Assembly (NCBI GenBank): GCA_944387635.1
Contig: CALXFT010000008.1
Location: 1 to 53,645 of the forward strand
DNA: 53,645 bases
Source: an uncultured Oscillospiraceae bacterium
Lineage (GTDB): Bacteria; Bacillota; Clostridia; Oscillospirales; Oscillospiraceae
Direction of reading: 5' to 3'
In this document: positions 1 to 7,466 of the stretch, piece after piece
Layout: every line of letters begins with the position of its first letter
Position numbering within the stretch: position 1 is the stretch's first letter
Notes under the pieces: model-generated
Seen by the model: only the letters and a program-made list of their open reading frames with translations
Told to the model about the DNA's origin: nothing
The model's database searches: none
Position numbers and translations under genes: made by a program

Positions 1-227
1 CTTCCTTTCTTGTCCCGCACAGAAATGCCAGCAAAGAACGCGGCCAGGGGAGGCGCTGAGCTGCGGGGAAGCTTTGCTCCCGTCGGCAAGAGCTGGCGGC
101 GAGAGATTTTTCTTCGGGAAAAAGGTTGGAAAACCGAGGAATACTGTATGTATTTCCGGTTTTACAGCCTGCGTTCCCGGAGGAAAAGATCCGCTGTCCA
201 GCCGCAGGCGATGGGGGCAAAGCTTCC
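1..227. other. Intergenic sequence at the window edge, no gene seen
   Basis: No convincing gene is visible: the open frames here lack ribosome binding sites and recognisable protein sequence. There is an imperfect hairpin around 129-160 (arms near AAAACCGAGGAATAC and GTATTTCCGGTTTT). The first 20 bases closely resemble 32339-32358, just downstream of the stem-loop repeat at 32170-32345, so another copy of that repeat may end at the left edge of the window. Confidence 0.4.
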
Positions 228-421
228 CCTTGGCTCCCGCTCTCAAAGCCGCCCTCCCCTGGACCCCTCCCGGCGCGCTTCTCGTTTCGTGCCGGTATTG
301 CCTTAAGCGCCAAATCGATGCGGTGACCGTGTGTAGCGCAAGCATCCTGGCAGCTGCCCAGACGGAAGCCTGCATAGAAGCAGCGGATACCCGCATTTTC
401 TGCCGCGCAAAGTTGATAAGG
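228..421 (+). repeat. Dispersed intergenic repeat, copy 1
   Basis: About 190 bases that recur, with scattered substitutions, at 23357-23623 (opposite strand) and 43509-43740. The shared core runs from CCTTGGCTCCCGCTCTCAAA through a conserved stretch containing TTGCCTTAAGCGCCAAATCG to a terminal AAGTYGATAAG. In this copy the right end is slightly degenerate (AAGTTGATAAGG) and the matching left end GCTTATCGACTT is not present, so it looks truncated or diverged on the left. It lies downstream of the stop codon of the DUF2079 gene. Confidence 0.8.
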
Positions 422-437
422 ATATTGGGTTTTGGTA

Positions 438-2288
438 TCAGGCGCTCTCTCTTCGATAGATCGTCAGATATCCCGGGACCTCCTGCCACAGGGTGTATCC
501 GCTCTGTTCCAGCAGGACCGTCAGATTCTCATACCCGTCGCCGCCGGCCCGGGAGGCATAAGCCTGAAAGTCCTTCTCCGCCGTGGGGTTCATGACCACA
601 TATTCCGCCTGGAGCAGATGCGCCGCAGTGCCGTAGCGAATGTCATACAGCTCCCGCCGTCCGGACAAGGGGGTGGTATAGAAGGTGGTGGCCGCCGCGC
701 CGGCCTGCTCCGGGACCTGCTCCAGCGTCTGCCACAGGCGCTGATAGTGGTCGTGGTATCGCACTGCCTGGGTTGGATAGGGGGCGGCCTCCGGGACAAC
801 CATCTTGCCGAAGCAGACCGCGCTGAGGCAGCAGACCGCGGCCAGCACCAGAACCCGCCGCAGGTCCCCCCGCAGATCCGCCAGATTCACCACCGTCAGA
901 TACATCAGAAAAGCCGTGGAGCCGAAGGTATACTGGAAAAAGATGTTGTGCTGATACTGGTAGTCGGACATCAGGTTCACCAGGATGTAGGGAATCAGCA
1001 GAACGTATCGGGTGTATCGTCTGGTCAGCAGCGGCAGTCCCAGAAGCGGCCCCAGGGTCATGGCCAGGAAGGTCAGCTTTTCCCATTCCAGGCTTTCGGA
1101 CACCGCTTTCATCGGATTCATCAGGACGGCCTTCACCACCGTCAACAGGGATTCGGAGTCGTCGTAGATGAAGTTTTCATACCGGTACGTCATGACGCCC
1201 TGCCCCTGCCGGTCCAGATATCCGGTGACCAGAAAAAACCAAACCAAAGCCCCGCCCAGAAGAGCCGCGCCGTCAGCCAGGCACCTTCGCCGCTTCGCTG
1301 TATCGGCCACGGCCCCGGTCAGGAGCCGCCACAGTCCCACCACCGCCACATAGACGGCGGCGTCCTCCTTGACCGCCAGGGTCAGCAGAGCGGACAGGAC
1401 TGTAAGCCCCCTGCGCCCCGTGTCCAGGCCGTAGAAAAGCCACAAAATCAAGGCCGTCAGAAAGCAGTTCTCATGGAGGTCGTAGCCGGTCCCCCCGGAG
1501 AAGGCCGGGTACAGCAGCAGCGCGGCGCAGCACAGGGTCCTCTGAGCCCCGGTCAGGCCGTGGCGCCGCCCCAGCATCCACAGAGGGACCACCGCTGAGG
1601 CCAGCACCGCCGCCTGCAGGGCCGCCAAAGTCTCGGGCCTGGGCGCCAGGCAGTAAAACGGGAGCATCAGATAGTAGATCGGGGAAACGTGGACAGCAAA
1701 GTGGGACAGCAGTCCGTCCCGCTCCAGGGTCGTCAGGGGCAGGCCGGTCTGCTTCATGTAATAGAACATCTGGCTGAAGATGCCCATGTCGTAGGTCGGA
1801 GCGCTGAAGGTGTACACCCTTCCGATTCCCCAGCAGGCGGTAAAGAGAAAAAACGCCGCGGTCAAAAGGGCTGTGAGCCACCGCCAGCCGGCACCGGCCC
1901 GGCGCTGCCCCGCCGGTTCCGGGGCGTCCTCCCGTCCCCGGAGTCCATAGACCAGAAGGCACACGAACAGCAGCAGGCATCCGCCCAGCAGTCCCCAGGA
2001 AAAGCTGCTGTCCAGGGCCATTCCGGCGTACACCGTGTAAACGGCCAGGATAGCCCACCGCTCCTGCCTTGCCGTATCCCGGTACCGGCCCAGCCATTGC
2101 AGCGCCCCGGCCGTGCAGACGGCAATCAGAATCACCCGGAACAGGGACACCCGGGCCAGCCCCTCCAGACCGCCCAGGTCCCGCTCTCCTTCCGTCAGGG
2201 CTCCGTAAGCCGCCGTGGTCCCCAGCAGCCAGCCCAGCAGCAGCCTCCGCGCCACATCCGGTCCCATGATTTTTTGCTTTACGTCCAT
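438..2288 (-). CDS. DUF2079 family polytopic membrane protein
   Basis: A protein of about 616 residues with roughly a dozen hydrophobic segments and a C-terminal soluble part, matching the DUF2079 family of predicted membrane proteins. Those proteins resemble GT-C type glycosyltransferases in layout, but their reaction is not established. The aromatic, acidic stretch SAPTYDMGIFSQMFYYM in the N-terminal half is typical of the family. I chose the ATG at 2288 over the in-frame GTG at 2297 because AGGAGG sits 8 bases before the ATG; the GTG lies inside that spacer. The gene is downstream of the histidine kinase on the same strand with 62 bases between them, and its ribosome binding site lies inside a perfect hairpin (2294-2326). 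A substrate cannot be inferred. Confidence 0.8.
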   Translation of the reverse strand: MDVKQKIMGPDVARRLLLGWLLGTTAAYGALTEGERDLGGLEGLARVSLFRVILIAVCTAGALQWLGRYRDTARQERWAILAVYTVYAGMALDSSFSWGLLGGCLLLFVCLLVYGLRGREDAPEPAGQRRAGAGWRWLTALLTAAFFLFTACWGIGRVYTFSAPTYDMGIFSQMFYYMKQTGLPLTTLERDGLLSHFAVHVSPIYYLMLPFYCLAPRPETLAALQAAVLASAVVPLWMLGRRHGLTGAQRTLCCAALLLYPAFSGGTGYDLHENCFLTALILWLFYGLDTGRRGLTVLSALLTLAVKEDAAVYVAVVGLWRLLTGAVADTAKRRRCLADGAALLGGALVWFFLVTGYLDRQGQGVMTYRYENFIYDDSESLLTVVKAVLMNPMKAVSESLEWEKLTFLAMTLGPLLGLPLLTRRYTRYVLLIPYILVNLMSDYQYQHNIFFQYTFGSTAFLMYLTVVNLADLRGDLRRVLVLAAVCCLSAVCFGKMVVPEAAPYPTQAVRYHDHYQRLWQTLEQVPEQAGAAATTFYTTPLSGRRELYDIRYGTAAHLLQAEYVVMNPTAEKDFQAYASRAGGDGYENLTVLLEQSGYTLWQEVPGYLTIYRRESA

Positions 2289-2293
2289 AACAA

Positions 2294-2326
2294 ACACCTC
2301 CTGTACCCATATGGTACAGGAGGTGT
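2294..2326 (-). promoter_or_regulatory. Perfect hairpin covering the DUF2079 ribosome binding site
   Basis: Two 14-base arms (ACACCTCCTGTACC and GGTACAGGAGGTGT) are perfectly complementary around a 5-base loop. On the minus-strand transcript the 3' arm carries AGGAGG, the Shine-Dalgarno sequence of the DUF2079 gene, and is followed by a short T-rich stretch. It could act as a weak terminator after the histidine kinase gene, as a structure that hides the ribosome binding site, or as both. Confidence 0.75.
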
Positions 2327-2350
2327 CTTTCAGAAAAGAGGATGAAACTC

Positions 2351-3874
2351 TTACAAATTTCTTTCACTTTCCGGCAGGAAGACAATGGCGCTGAACTGAT
2401 CCCCGTCCACGCTGACCCGGAAGCTGCCGCCCACGGACTGGGTATAGGTCCTGGCAATGGCCAGGCCCAGGCCGCTGCCCTTGGTGGAGCGGTCCTCATT
2501 GCCGCGGACAAACTGCTCCACGATGTGCTCCGGCTGAAAGCGCATCTCATAGGAGGCCGTATTGGTCATGCGGACCTGCCAGCCCCCGGCCTCACGGGTC
2601 ACGGAAAGATAGATCCGGGTCCCGGTCAGGGCATATTTAATCGCGTTTTCCAGCAGGTTGGCAAACACCTGGTGCATTCTGGCTCCGTCTGTGGTCAGCG
2701 GAGCGGACTGGACCTCATAGCTTCGGCGCAGGGAGATCCCGGCCTGGGACAGCTGGTCGTCAAACAGGCCGATGGTCTGCTCCAGCAGGCGGATCAGGTC
2801 AATCCGCTCCATCCGGCTGGGGGCCGCGCCGCTGGAAACCTTGGTCAGTTCGAACAGTGCTTCCACCAGATCGCGCATATATCCCGCCTTCTGCCGCAGG
2901 CGGCGAAGCTGTTCCCGCCCCTGGGGCGAGAGGTTCTCCCCTTCCAGCAGTTCGCCGTAGCCCACAATGGCGGTCAAAGGCGTGCGCAGGTCATGGGAGA
3001 CGTTGGTAATCAGCTCTACCTTGAACCGCTCTCCGGCAACCGCCGTGCGGATGGCCTGCTGATGCTCCTGCTGCAGCTGCCGCAGTTGCTCCTCCGTGTC
3101 CCGGAAGACCCCGTCTCCTACGGCAACGGGCTTCCCCTGCCGCAGATCCTCCAGCTTTTGAAGCAGCCGCTGCACTTCCTGGCCGTATTTCCACAGACCG
3201 GCAAAGCCCAATGCCCCGGAGCCCAGGAACAAAAGCAGTTGGTCCCACCGCCTCTGGAGCAGTCCCGCCCCCAAAGCCAGGCCGATCCAGAAAACATACA
3301 CGCACAGGGCCAACTTCGGCCCGGGGCGGCGGGCTGCCAGCCGGGAAACGGCGAACCAGGTGGCAGAGAACCGGACCCGCCCCCAGCCCCACAGCTCCCG
3401 CAGGGCGCACAGCGTACACAAGGTCTGTCCAAACCGGACAGCCAGGGGGATCAGGAAGCTGTAGGACCAGAAGCGGATGTATTCCCGGCTCTCCAGCCAG
3501 CGGCATATGCTCAGGGCTGCCGCCCAGAGGAGCATGGCGCCGTCAGGCCCCAGAACCGGCCGCTTCTGCCTCAGCCAGAAAATTGCCGCCAGGCCCGCGG
3601 CCCCTCCGGCAAAGCAAAGGAGGTAAGCCCACGTCATACTGCCGCGGCGGCCGGTGCCGGAATCCGGAGCCGGGGTGCTCGGCGCAGGCTCGCAGGCGGC
3701 GGTCTCCGCCGGAGCCGCCCTTGTGTCCGTGCTCTCCGTGGGGGAGGTCACGCTGGTCTCCGCCTCCGACGGGAGGTTCCACATCACATCTGCCTGGATG
3801 GCCCTTCCCAGGGACCAGAGCAAGGCCCCCAGGACCAGCAGCGCAGCGGCGGCGCTACGGCGCTTCAAAGACAT
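2351..3874 (-). CDS. Sensor histidine kinase
   Basis: A membrane-bound kinase of 507 residues. A first hydrophobic segment (about 10-26) is followed by a Pro/Thr/Ser/Ala-rich stretch (about 35-75) and several more membrane segments up to about 230. Then comes a HisKA domain with the H-box NVSHDLRTPLTAI (phospho-accepting His294) and a HATPase_c domain with the N-box NLLENAIKYAL (Asn410) and the G-box GSGLGLAIA (about 467-475). It should autophosphorylate and pass phosphate to the response regulator encoded just upstream; the two genes overlap by 20 bases (3855-3874), a usual sign of translational coupling. The signal is unknown. VanS/PhoR-like by domain order, with no resistance genes nearby. 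Confidence 0.9.
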   Translation of the reverse strand: MSLKRRSAAAALLVLGALLWSLGRAIQADVMWNLPSEAETSVTSPTESTDTRAAPAETAACEPAPSTPAPDSGTGRRGSMTWAYLLCFAGGAAGLAAIFWLRQKRPVLGPDGAMLLWAAALSICRWLESREYIRFWSYSFLIPLAVRFGQTLCTLCALRELWGWGRVRFSATWFAVSRLAARRPGPKLALCVYVFWIGLALGAGLLQRRWDQLLLFLGSGALGFAGLWKYGQEVQRLLQKLEDLRQGKPVAVGDGVFRDTEEQLRQLQQEHQQAIRTAVAGERFKVELITNVSHDLRTPLTAIVGYGELLEGENLSPQGREQLRRLRQKAGYMRDLVEALFELTKVSSGAAPSRMERIDLIRLLEQTIGLFDDQLSQAGISLRRSYEVQSAPLTTDGARMHQVFANLLENAIKYALTGTRIYLSVTREAGGWQVRMTNTASYEMRFQPEHIVEQFVRGNEDRSTKGSGLGLAIARTYTQSVGGSFRVSVDGDQFSAIVFLPESERNL

Positions 3875-4559
3875 ATCCGATCCCCCAAACCACCTTCAAA
3901 TACTCCGGCTTTTTCGGGTTCAGCTCCAGCTTCTCCCGAATGCGGCTGATGTGAACCATGACCGTATTCTCCACCGCGTAGGCCTCCGTGTCCCACACCC
4001 GCTGATAGATCTCCTCCGCGGAATAGACGCGGCCGGGATTGGACATGAGCACATGGAGGATCTTATACTCCGTGGCCGTCAGCCGCTGGGGCTCCCCCCG
4101 GACGATGAGCTGCTTGGCGGCCGTGTCCAGAATGACGTCCCCCAGCCGGATCTGGTCCGAACCCATGGTCTCCCGGATGGAGCCCAGGGAATCGTAGCGG
4201 CGCAGCAGGGCTTTCACCCGGGCCAGCAGCTCCTGCTGATAGAAGGGCTTGACCAGGTAGTCGTCCGCCCCCGCCTCCAGCCCCAGCACCCGGTCCGTTC
4301 CCTCGGCCTTGGCCGACAGCATGAGGATGGGCGCGTTGCTGCCCTGGCGGATGCGCATGGTGGCGATCATGCCGTTGCACCGGGGCATCATCACATCCAT
4401 GATAATCAGATGGGGCCGCTGGGCAGCGGCAATCCGGCAGGCCTCCTCCCCGTCCCGGGCTGTCAGGACCTGATAGCCCGCCTGCTCCAGGGCGGTCTGA
4501 AGAATATTTACAATGTACAGGTCGTCATCCACGACCAGAATCCGATAAGCATTGTCCAT
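3855..4559 (-). CDS. OmpR/PhoB-family response regulator
   Basis: A DNA-binding regulator of 234 residues. The receiver domain (1-120) has the acidic pocket VVDDD (10-13), phospho-acceptor Asp55 in LIIMDVMMP, and the conserved Lys in DDYLVKPF. The C-terminal winged helix (about 135-232) ends in the family-typical segment RVYSAEEIYQRVW...VMVHISRIREKLE. A promoter lies just upstream (4592-4619) and GAGGA precedes the ATG. It is the first gene of a two-gene operon with the kinase, and possibly of a three-gene unit if transcription passes the hairpin before the DUF2079 gene. Its targets are unknown. Confidence 0.93.
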   Translation of the reverse strand: MDNAYRILVVDDDLYIVNILQTALEQAGYQVLTARDGEEACRIAAAQRPHLIIMDVMMPRCNGMIATMRIRQGSNAPILMLSAKAEGTDRVLGLEAGADDYLVKPFYQQELLARVKALLRRYDSLGSIRETMGSDQIRLGDVILDTAAKQLIVRGEPQRLTATEYKILHVLMSNPGRVYSAEEIYQRVWDTEAYAVENTVMVHISRIREKLELNPKKPEYLKVVWGIGYVFEAP

Positions 4560-4591
4560 GGCGCATCCTCTTGCTGTTTCTTGATACGCCC

Positions 4592-4619
4592 ATTATACCA
4601 CAGCCGGCCCAAAACGCAA
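4592..4619 (-). promoter_or_regulatory. Sigma-A-type promoter of the two-component operon
   Basis: On the minus strand, -35 TTGCGT (4614-4619), a 16-base spacer and -10 TATAAT (4592-4597) with an extended TG. The start point would be about 25 bases before the response regulator ATG. Confidence 0.7.
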
Positions 4620-4623
4620 GGCT

Positions 4624-5546
4624 TCACCGGCAGCGCTGAGACCTGCGGTAGAACAGCTCCGCCAGGCTTCCGGGGGTCATGGCCTGCCGCTCCCGGCCTG
4701 TCAGGTCCAGAGCCAGCCGCCCCCCGTCCAGCAGAATGGTCCGGTCGCCTACGGACAGGGCGTAGTCCATGTCGTGGGTGATCATCAGGGTGGTGATCTT
4801 GTCCCGGGCCACCAGCTGTCTTGTCACGTCCATGACCTTCTCCGCCGCCCCCGGGTCCAGGGCCGCGGTGTGCTCATCCAGAAGCAGCAGCTTGGGCTTT
4901 GCCACCGTGGCCATGAGCAAAGACGCCGCCTGCCGCTGGCCCCCGGAGAGCTGGCCCATTTTGGTCTTCATCCGGTCCTCCAGCCCCATGCCCAGCAGGG
5001 CCAGCTGGTCCCGGAAGCAGTCGCTGTCCCGCCGGTTCACCGCGAAGAAGGACCGGGACGCCTTGCGGGTGTAGGCCAGGGACAGGTTCTCCTCCAGAGT
5101 CATGTTGGGGGCGGTACCCCGCAGGGGGTCCTGGTACAGGCAGCTCATGTTCAGAGCCCGCCGGTAGTCCTTCTGCCAGGTGATGTCCTCCTGCCCCAGG
5201 AGGATCCGGCCCCCGTCAGGCCCGCGGCGTCCGGATCGGAGACCGCCGCGAAGACCAGAGGCGTTTCGGTCCCATCATAAACGGCTTTGGCAGTCTGGGC
5301 CGTGGAGGTGGCAATGGGAACCACCAGATCCGCTTCGGCGCATTCGCCGCAGCCGCCCCATCGGACCTCCACCGGCCTGGCGGAAAAGCTCAGGCTGTCC
5401 GAAATGTCCATGGCCTGGGCCGCCGCCTTTTCCGGAAGAACATCCACCAGCACGATCTCCCAGCAGCTCCCCCGGAGTGCCAGAGCGAAGGCGCAGTGGC
5501 TGCCCACATGCCCCGCTCCCAGGATCACCACTTTTTCCTTTCCCAT
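4624..5546 (-). pseudogene. Mosaic pseudogene: LDH N-terminus / TrpX piece / TrpZ ATPase C-terminus
   Basis: Three gene pieces are joined in one direction. From the ATG at 5546 (SD AAGGAG) the first about 75 residues read as the Rossmann start of an L-lactate/malate dehydrogenase (KVVILGAGHVGSHCAFALAL). After ADLVV the same frame continues as a TrpX-type ABC substrate-binding protein (PIATSTAQTAKAVYDGTETP, then VFAAVSDPDAAGLT). Near 5216 the frame changes, and the rest (to 4624) is an ABC ATPase of the TrpZ type without its N-terminus and Walker A. It starts DGGRILLGQEDITWQKDYRR and keeps the signature LSGGQ, Walker B LLLLDEH and the H-loop TLMITHD. The intact order elsewhere is trpX-trpY-trpZ, so trpY is lost. 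The product cannot be a working transporter or dehydrogenase. A Trp T-box leader precedes it. An assembly error is possible. Confidence 0.75.
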
Positions 5547-5570
5547 TTTCCATTTCTCCTTCCGGCAAAT

Positions 5571-5840
5571 AAAAAAACGCCCCTGACCAAGCAAAATACA
5601 CTTGGTCAAGGGCGAAACATACCATATGCTCGCGGTGCCACCTTGATTCAGCCCACAGGGGGACCCTTAGCGGGATACCAACATATCCCCGACGGGTAAC
5701 GTCCGTCCTGCCGTCGGCCCGTTTGAGAGCCGCCCTCCGCAGACCATATTCCTCAGAGCCCCGTGGGAAGCTTACACCGTCCTTCCCTCGCTGAACCGGA
5801 ACCGACCTGACTTTTTCCTACGTCATCGGTTTTTGAATTG
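5571..5840 (-). promoter_or_regulatory. T-box leader, probably tryptophan-specific
   Basis: On the minus strand the leader shows the T-box features in order: stem I with a distal GGTGTAAGCTTCCC segment, a candidate specifier region GAATATGGTC, and the antiterminator box AAGGTGGCACCGCG (5631-5644). A rho-independent terminator follows, with 14-base arms CGCCCTTGACCAAG/CTTGGTCAGGGGCG (5578-5591 and 5601-5614) and a seven-T run. The box reads TGGC: the C would pair with a discriminator G, which fits tRNA-Trp (also Asn/Asp). Together with the UGG in the specifier region and the TrpX/TrpZ fragments downstream this points to tryptophan. Uncharged tRNA-Trp would allow read-through into what is now a mosaic pseudogene. 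Confidence 0.9.
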
Positions 5841-5845
5841 GTGGT

Positions 5846-5874
5846 ATTATACACGTTCGTCCGCCGCTTGTCAA
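5846..5874 (-). promoter_or_regulatory. Consensus promoter of the T-box leader
   Basis: Minus strand: TTGACA (5869-5874), a 17-base spacer and TATAAT (5846-5851), a full match to the sigma-A consensus. Transcription would begin near 5839, at the start of the T-box leader. Confidence 0.85.
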
Positions 5875-5910
5875 CACTTTTTTCTCACAGGCGGACACTT
5901 TTTTGAAAAC

Positions 5911-6474
5911 CTACGCTTCCCCGGTCTCCAAAATGGCCTCCAGGCCCTCCAAGATCTGGTCGGCAGACAGGGCGCTCATCTTCCGGCTCACAAGATTTCC
6001 CTGGGCGTCGATGAAACAGGTCATGGGGATGGCCGTGACGCTGTAGGCCATGGCCCCGCTGAATTGGGTGTCGTAGTACACCGGGAAGGTATAGCCCTGG
6101 CCGCTGATGTACTCCCAGGCGGAGTCCACGGTCTCCTGGCTGCCGTCGGTCAGGTTCACCATGAGGAAGGTCACCTGCTCGCCGTAGGTCTCGTAGGCCG
6201 TCTGGAAGTCCGGCATTTCCATTTTGCAGGGACCGCACCAGCTGGCCCAGAAGTTCACCACCACAGGCTTGCCCCGGAAGTCCGACAGCTTCACGGCGTT
6301 GCCCTCCCGGTCATAGACCGTGAAGTCCGGCGCGGCGTTCTGCGCCTGATCCTCCGGCTCCCGGAGCTGTACCTGGGAACCGAGCCGCTGGTAGAGCACA
6401 TTGGCTCCCGCCAGAACCACGGCAAAGGCCAGGACCAGAATCAGAATCTTTAAGAACCGATACGTCTTTTCCAT
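5911..6474 (-). CDS. TlpA/ResA-like membrane-anchored thioredoxin
   Basis: A thiol-disulfide oxidoreductase of 187 residues that should act outside the membrane. An N-terminal hydrophobic anchor (about 8-24) with no lipobox is followed by an AhpC/TSA-Redoxin type thioredoxin fold. Its active site is WASWCGPCKMEMP (Cys80 and Cys83), and the cis-proline loop is TAIPMTCF. The gene lies 18 bases after ccdA on the same strand. This fits a CcdA-to-TlpA electron relay in which CcdA passes reductant from cytoplasmic thioredoxin across the membrane. No cytochrome c synthesis genes are near, so the target is more likely a general extracytoplasmic disulfide protein or peroxide defence than haem attachment. 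Confidence 0.9.
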   Translation of the reverse strand: MEKTYRFLKILILVLAFAVVLAGANVLYQRLGSQVQLREPEDQAQNAAPDFTVYDREGNAVKLSDFRGKPVVVNFWASWCGPCKMEMPDFQTAYETYGEQVTFLMVNLTDGSQETVDSAWEYISGQGYTFPVYYDTQFSGAMAYSVTAIPMTCFIDAQGNLVSRKMSALSADQILEGLEAILETGEA

Positions 6475-6492
6475 AACACGCCTCCCAATGAT

Positions 6493-7161
6493 TCATTGCA
6501 GCCAGGACAGCAGCCGCCCCAGCAGTCCGGTGCTCATGAGAATGCCCACAACCACCAGCATGGCGCCGCAGATCCGGTTGACCAGCTCATAATGGGCCTT
6601 GATCCAGCCAAAGGCGGTTTTGAGCTTGTCAATAATCAGGGCGCTGAGCAGAAAGGGGATTCCCAGGCCCAGGGAATAGCACACCAGCATCCCCATCCCC
6701 TCCAGCACGTGACCCTGCTGGGACGCCAGCACCAGGGCGGACCCCAGGAAGGTCCCCACGCAGGGGGTCCAGCCCACGGAGAAGATCACGCCAAAAACAA
6801 AAGCGGAGAAAAAGCCCATGTCCCCGGCCTTCGCCGAACGGCCGCCGCCATGGAACGCAGGCAAGCGAAATACCCCCATGTAGCTCAGTCCGAAGGCCGC
6901 CACAATCAGGCCGCCGATCAGGTTCAGCCAGGTCTGATAGCGGACCAGGAAGCTGCCCAGCCAGCCGGCAAGGGCTCCCATGGCGGTGAACACCACCGTA
7001 AAGCCCAGGACGAAGCCCAGGGCGTTTGCCAGGGTCTTTCGGGTGGTCCGCTCTCCGCCCCCGGCGAAGTAGGTCAGATACACCGGCAGCATGGGCAGCA
7101 GACAGGGCGACAGGAAGGTCAGAATTCCTTCCAGCGCGGAGATCAAGTATTGCATAAGCAT
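6493..7161 (-). CDS. ccdA: CcdA-family transmembrane electron transfer protein
   Basis: A membrane protein of 222 residues with about six hydrophobic segments, of the CcdA/DsbD-beta family. It carries the two expected cysteines in helix-breaking contexts: SPCLLPMLP (Cys20) near the N-terminus and GWTPCVGTF in the second half. It moves electrons from cytoplasmic thioredoxin to an extracytoplasmic partner, here almost certainly the TlpA-like protein encoded 18 bases downstream. I chose the ATG at 7161 because AAAGGAG precedes it at good distance; a second in-frame ATG is at 7155. The longer open frame to 7230 has no ribosome binding site. Confidence 0.9.
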   Translation of the reverse strand: MLMQYLISALEGILTFLSPCLLPMLPVYLTYFAGGGERTTRKTLANALGFVLGFTVVFTAMGALAGWLGSFLVRYQTWLNLIGGLIVAAFGLSYMGVFRLPAFHGGGRSAKAGDMGFFSAFVFGVIFSVGWTPCVGTFLGSALVLASQQGHVLEGMGMLVCYSLGLGIPFLLSALIIDKLKTAFGWIKAHYELVNRICGAMLVVVGILMSTGLLGRLLSWLQ

Positions 7162-7218
7162 TCGTTTCGGCTCCTTTCGATTGTGACGGACGCAGTCCCG
7201 GAGGACCGTTTGGGGAAT

Positions 7219-7247
7219 AGTATACCACATTTTCCCCGGCGGCGCAA
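7219..7247 (-). promoter_or_regulatory. Promoter of ccdA-tlpA
   Basis: Minus strand: TTGCGC (7242-7247), a 17-base spacer and TATACT (7219-7224) preceded by TG at the extended -10 position. It is divergent from the trkA promoter, about 60 bases away. Confidence 0.7.
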
Positions 7248-7304
7248 CACAATCCGGCCATGGTCATGCAGCGAATCATTTTCCTTTTCTTAATCGGGAA
7301 ACGG

Positions 7305-7333
7305 TTGCCTTTTACAGCAGCCGTTGCTATAAT
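7305..7333 (+). promoter_or_regulatory. Promoter of trkA-trkH
   Basis: TTGCCT (7305-7310), a 17-base spacer and TATAAT (7328-7333). The start near 7340 leaves a leader of about 127 bases before trkA. Confidence 0.75.
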
Positions 7334-7339
7334 ATAGGG

Positions 7340-7466
7340 TAACGATTTTTGCCGAATTCCGGCAAGCGTCTTGCCGGGGCTTCACCTATGCCCGTGTTTC
7401 AGGGACACCGCCCCTGGGCTTTTCCGGCGCAGCGCCGTATGATATCCCCAACTCCAGGAGGTCTTT
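7340..7466 (+). promoter_or_regulatory. Structured leader of trkA
   Basis: The untranslated leader holds a perfect 8-bp stem with a 3-base loop (CCGGCAAG 7359-7366, CTTGCCGG 7370-7377) and a second GC-rich stem region near 7388-7415. It then ends in AGGAGG just before trkA. No run of T follows the first stem, so it is not a plain terminator. Potassium transporter leaders in Firmicutes often carry cyclic-di-AMP riboswitches, but I could not match the conserved core, so no riboswitch is claimed. Confidence 0.45.

Noticed and set aside
74-595. 173-residue frame at the left edge
   Set aside because: It runs through the dispersed repeat into the antisense of the DUF2079 gene, with low-complexity translation and no ribosome site.
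7340-7466. Cyclic-di-AMP (ydaO) riboswitch before trkA
   Set aside because: The context fits and GCCGAAT is present, but the rest of the conserved core could not be aligned in the 127-base leader.
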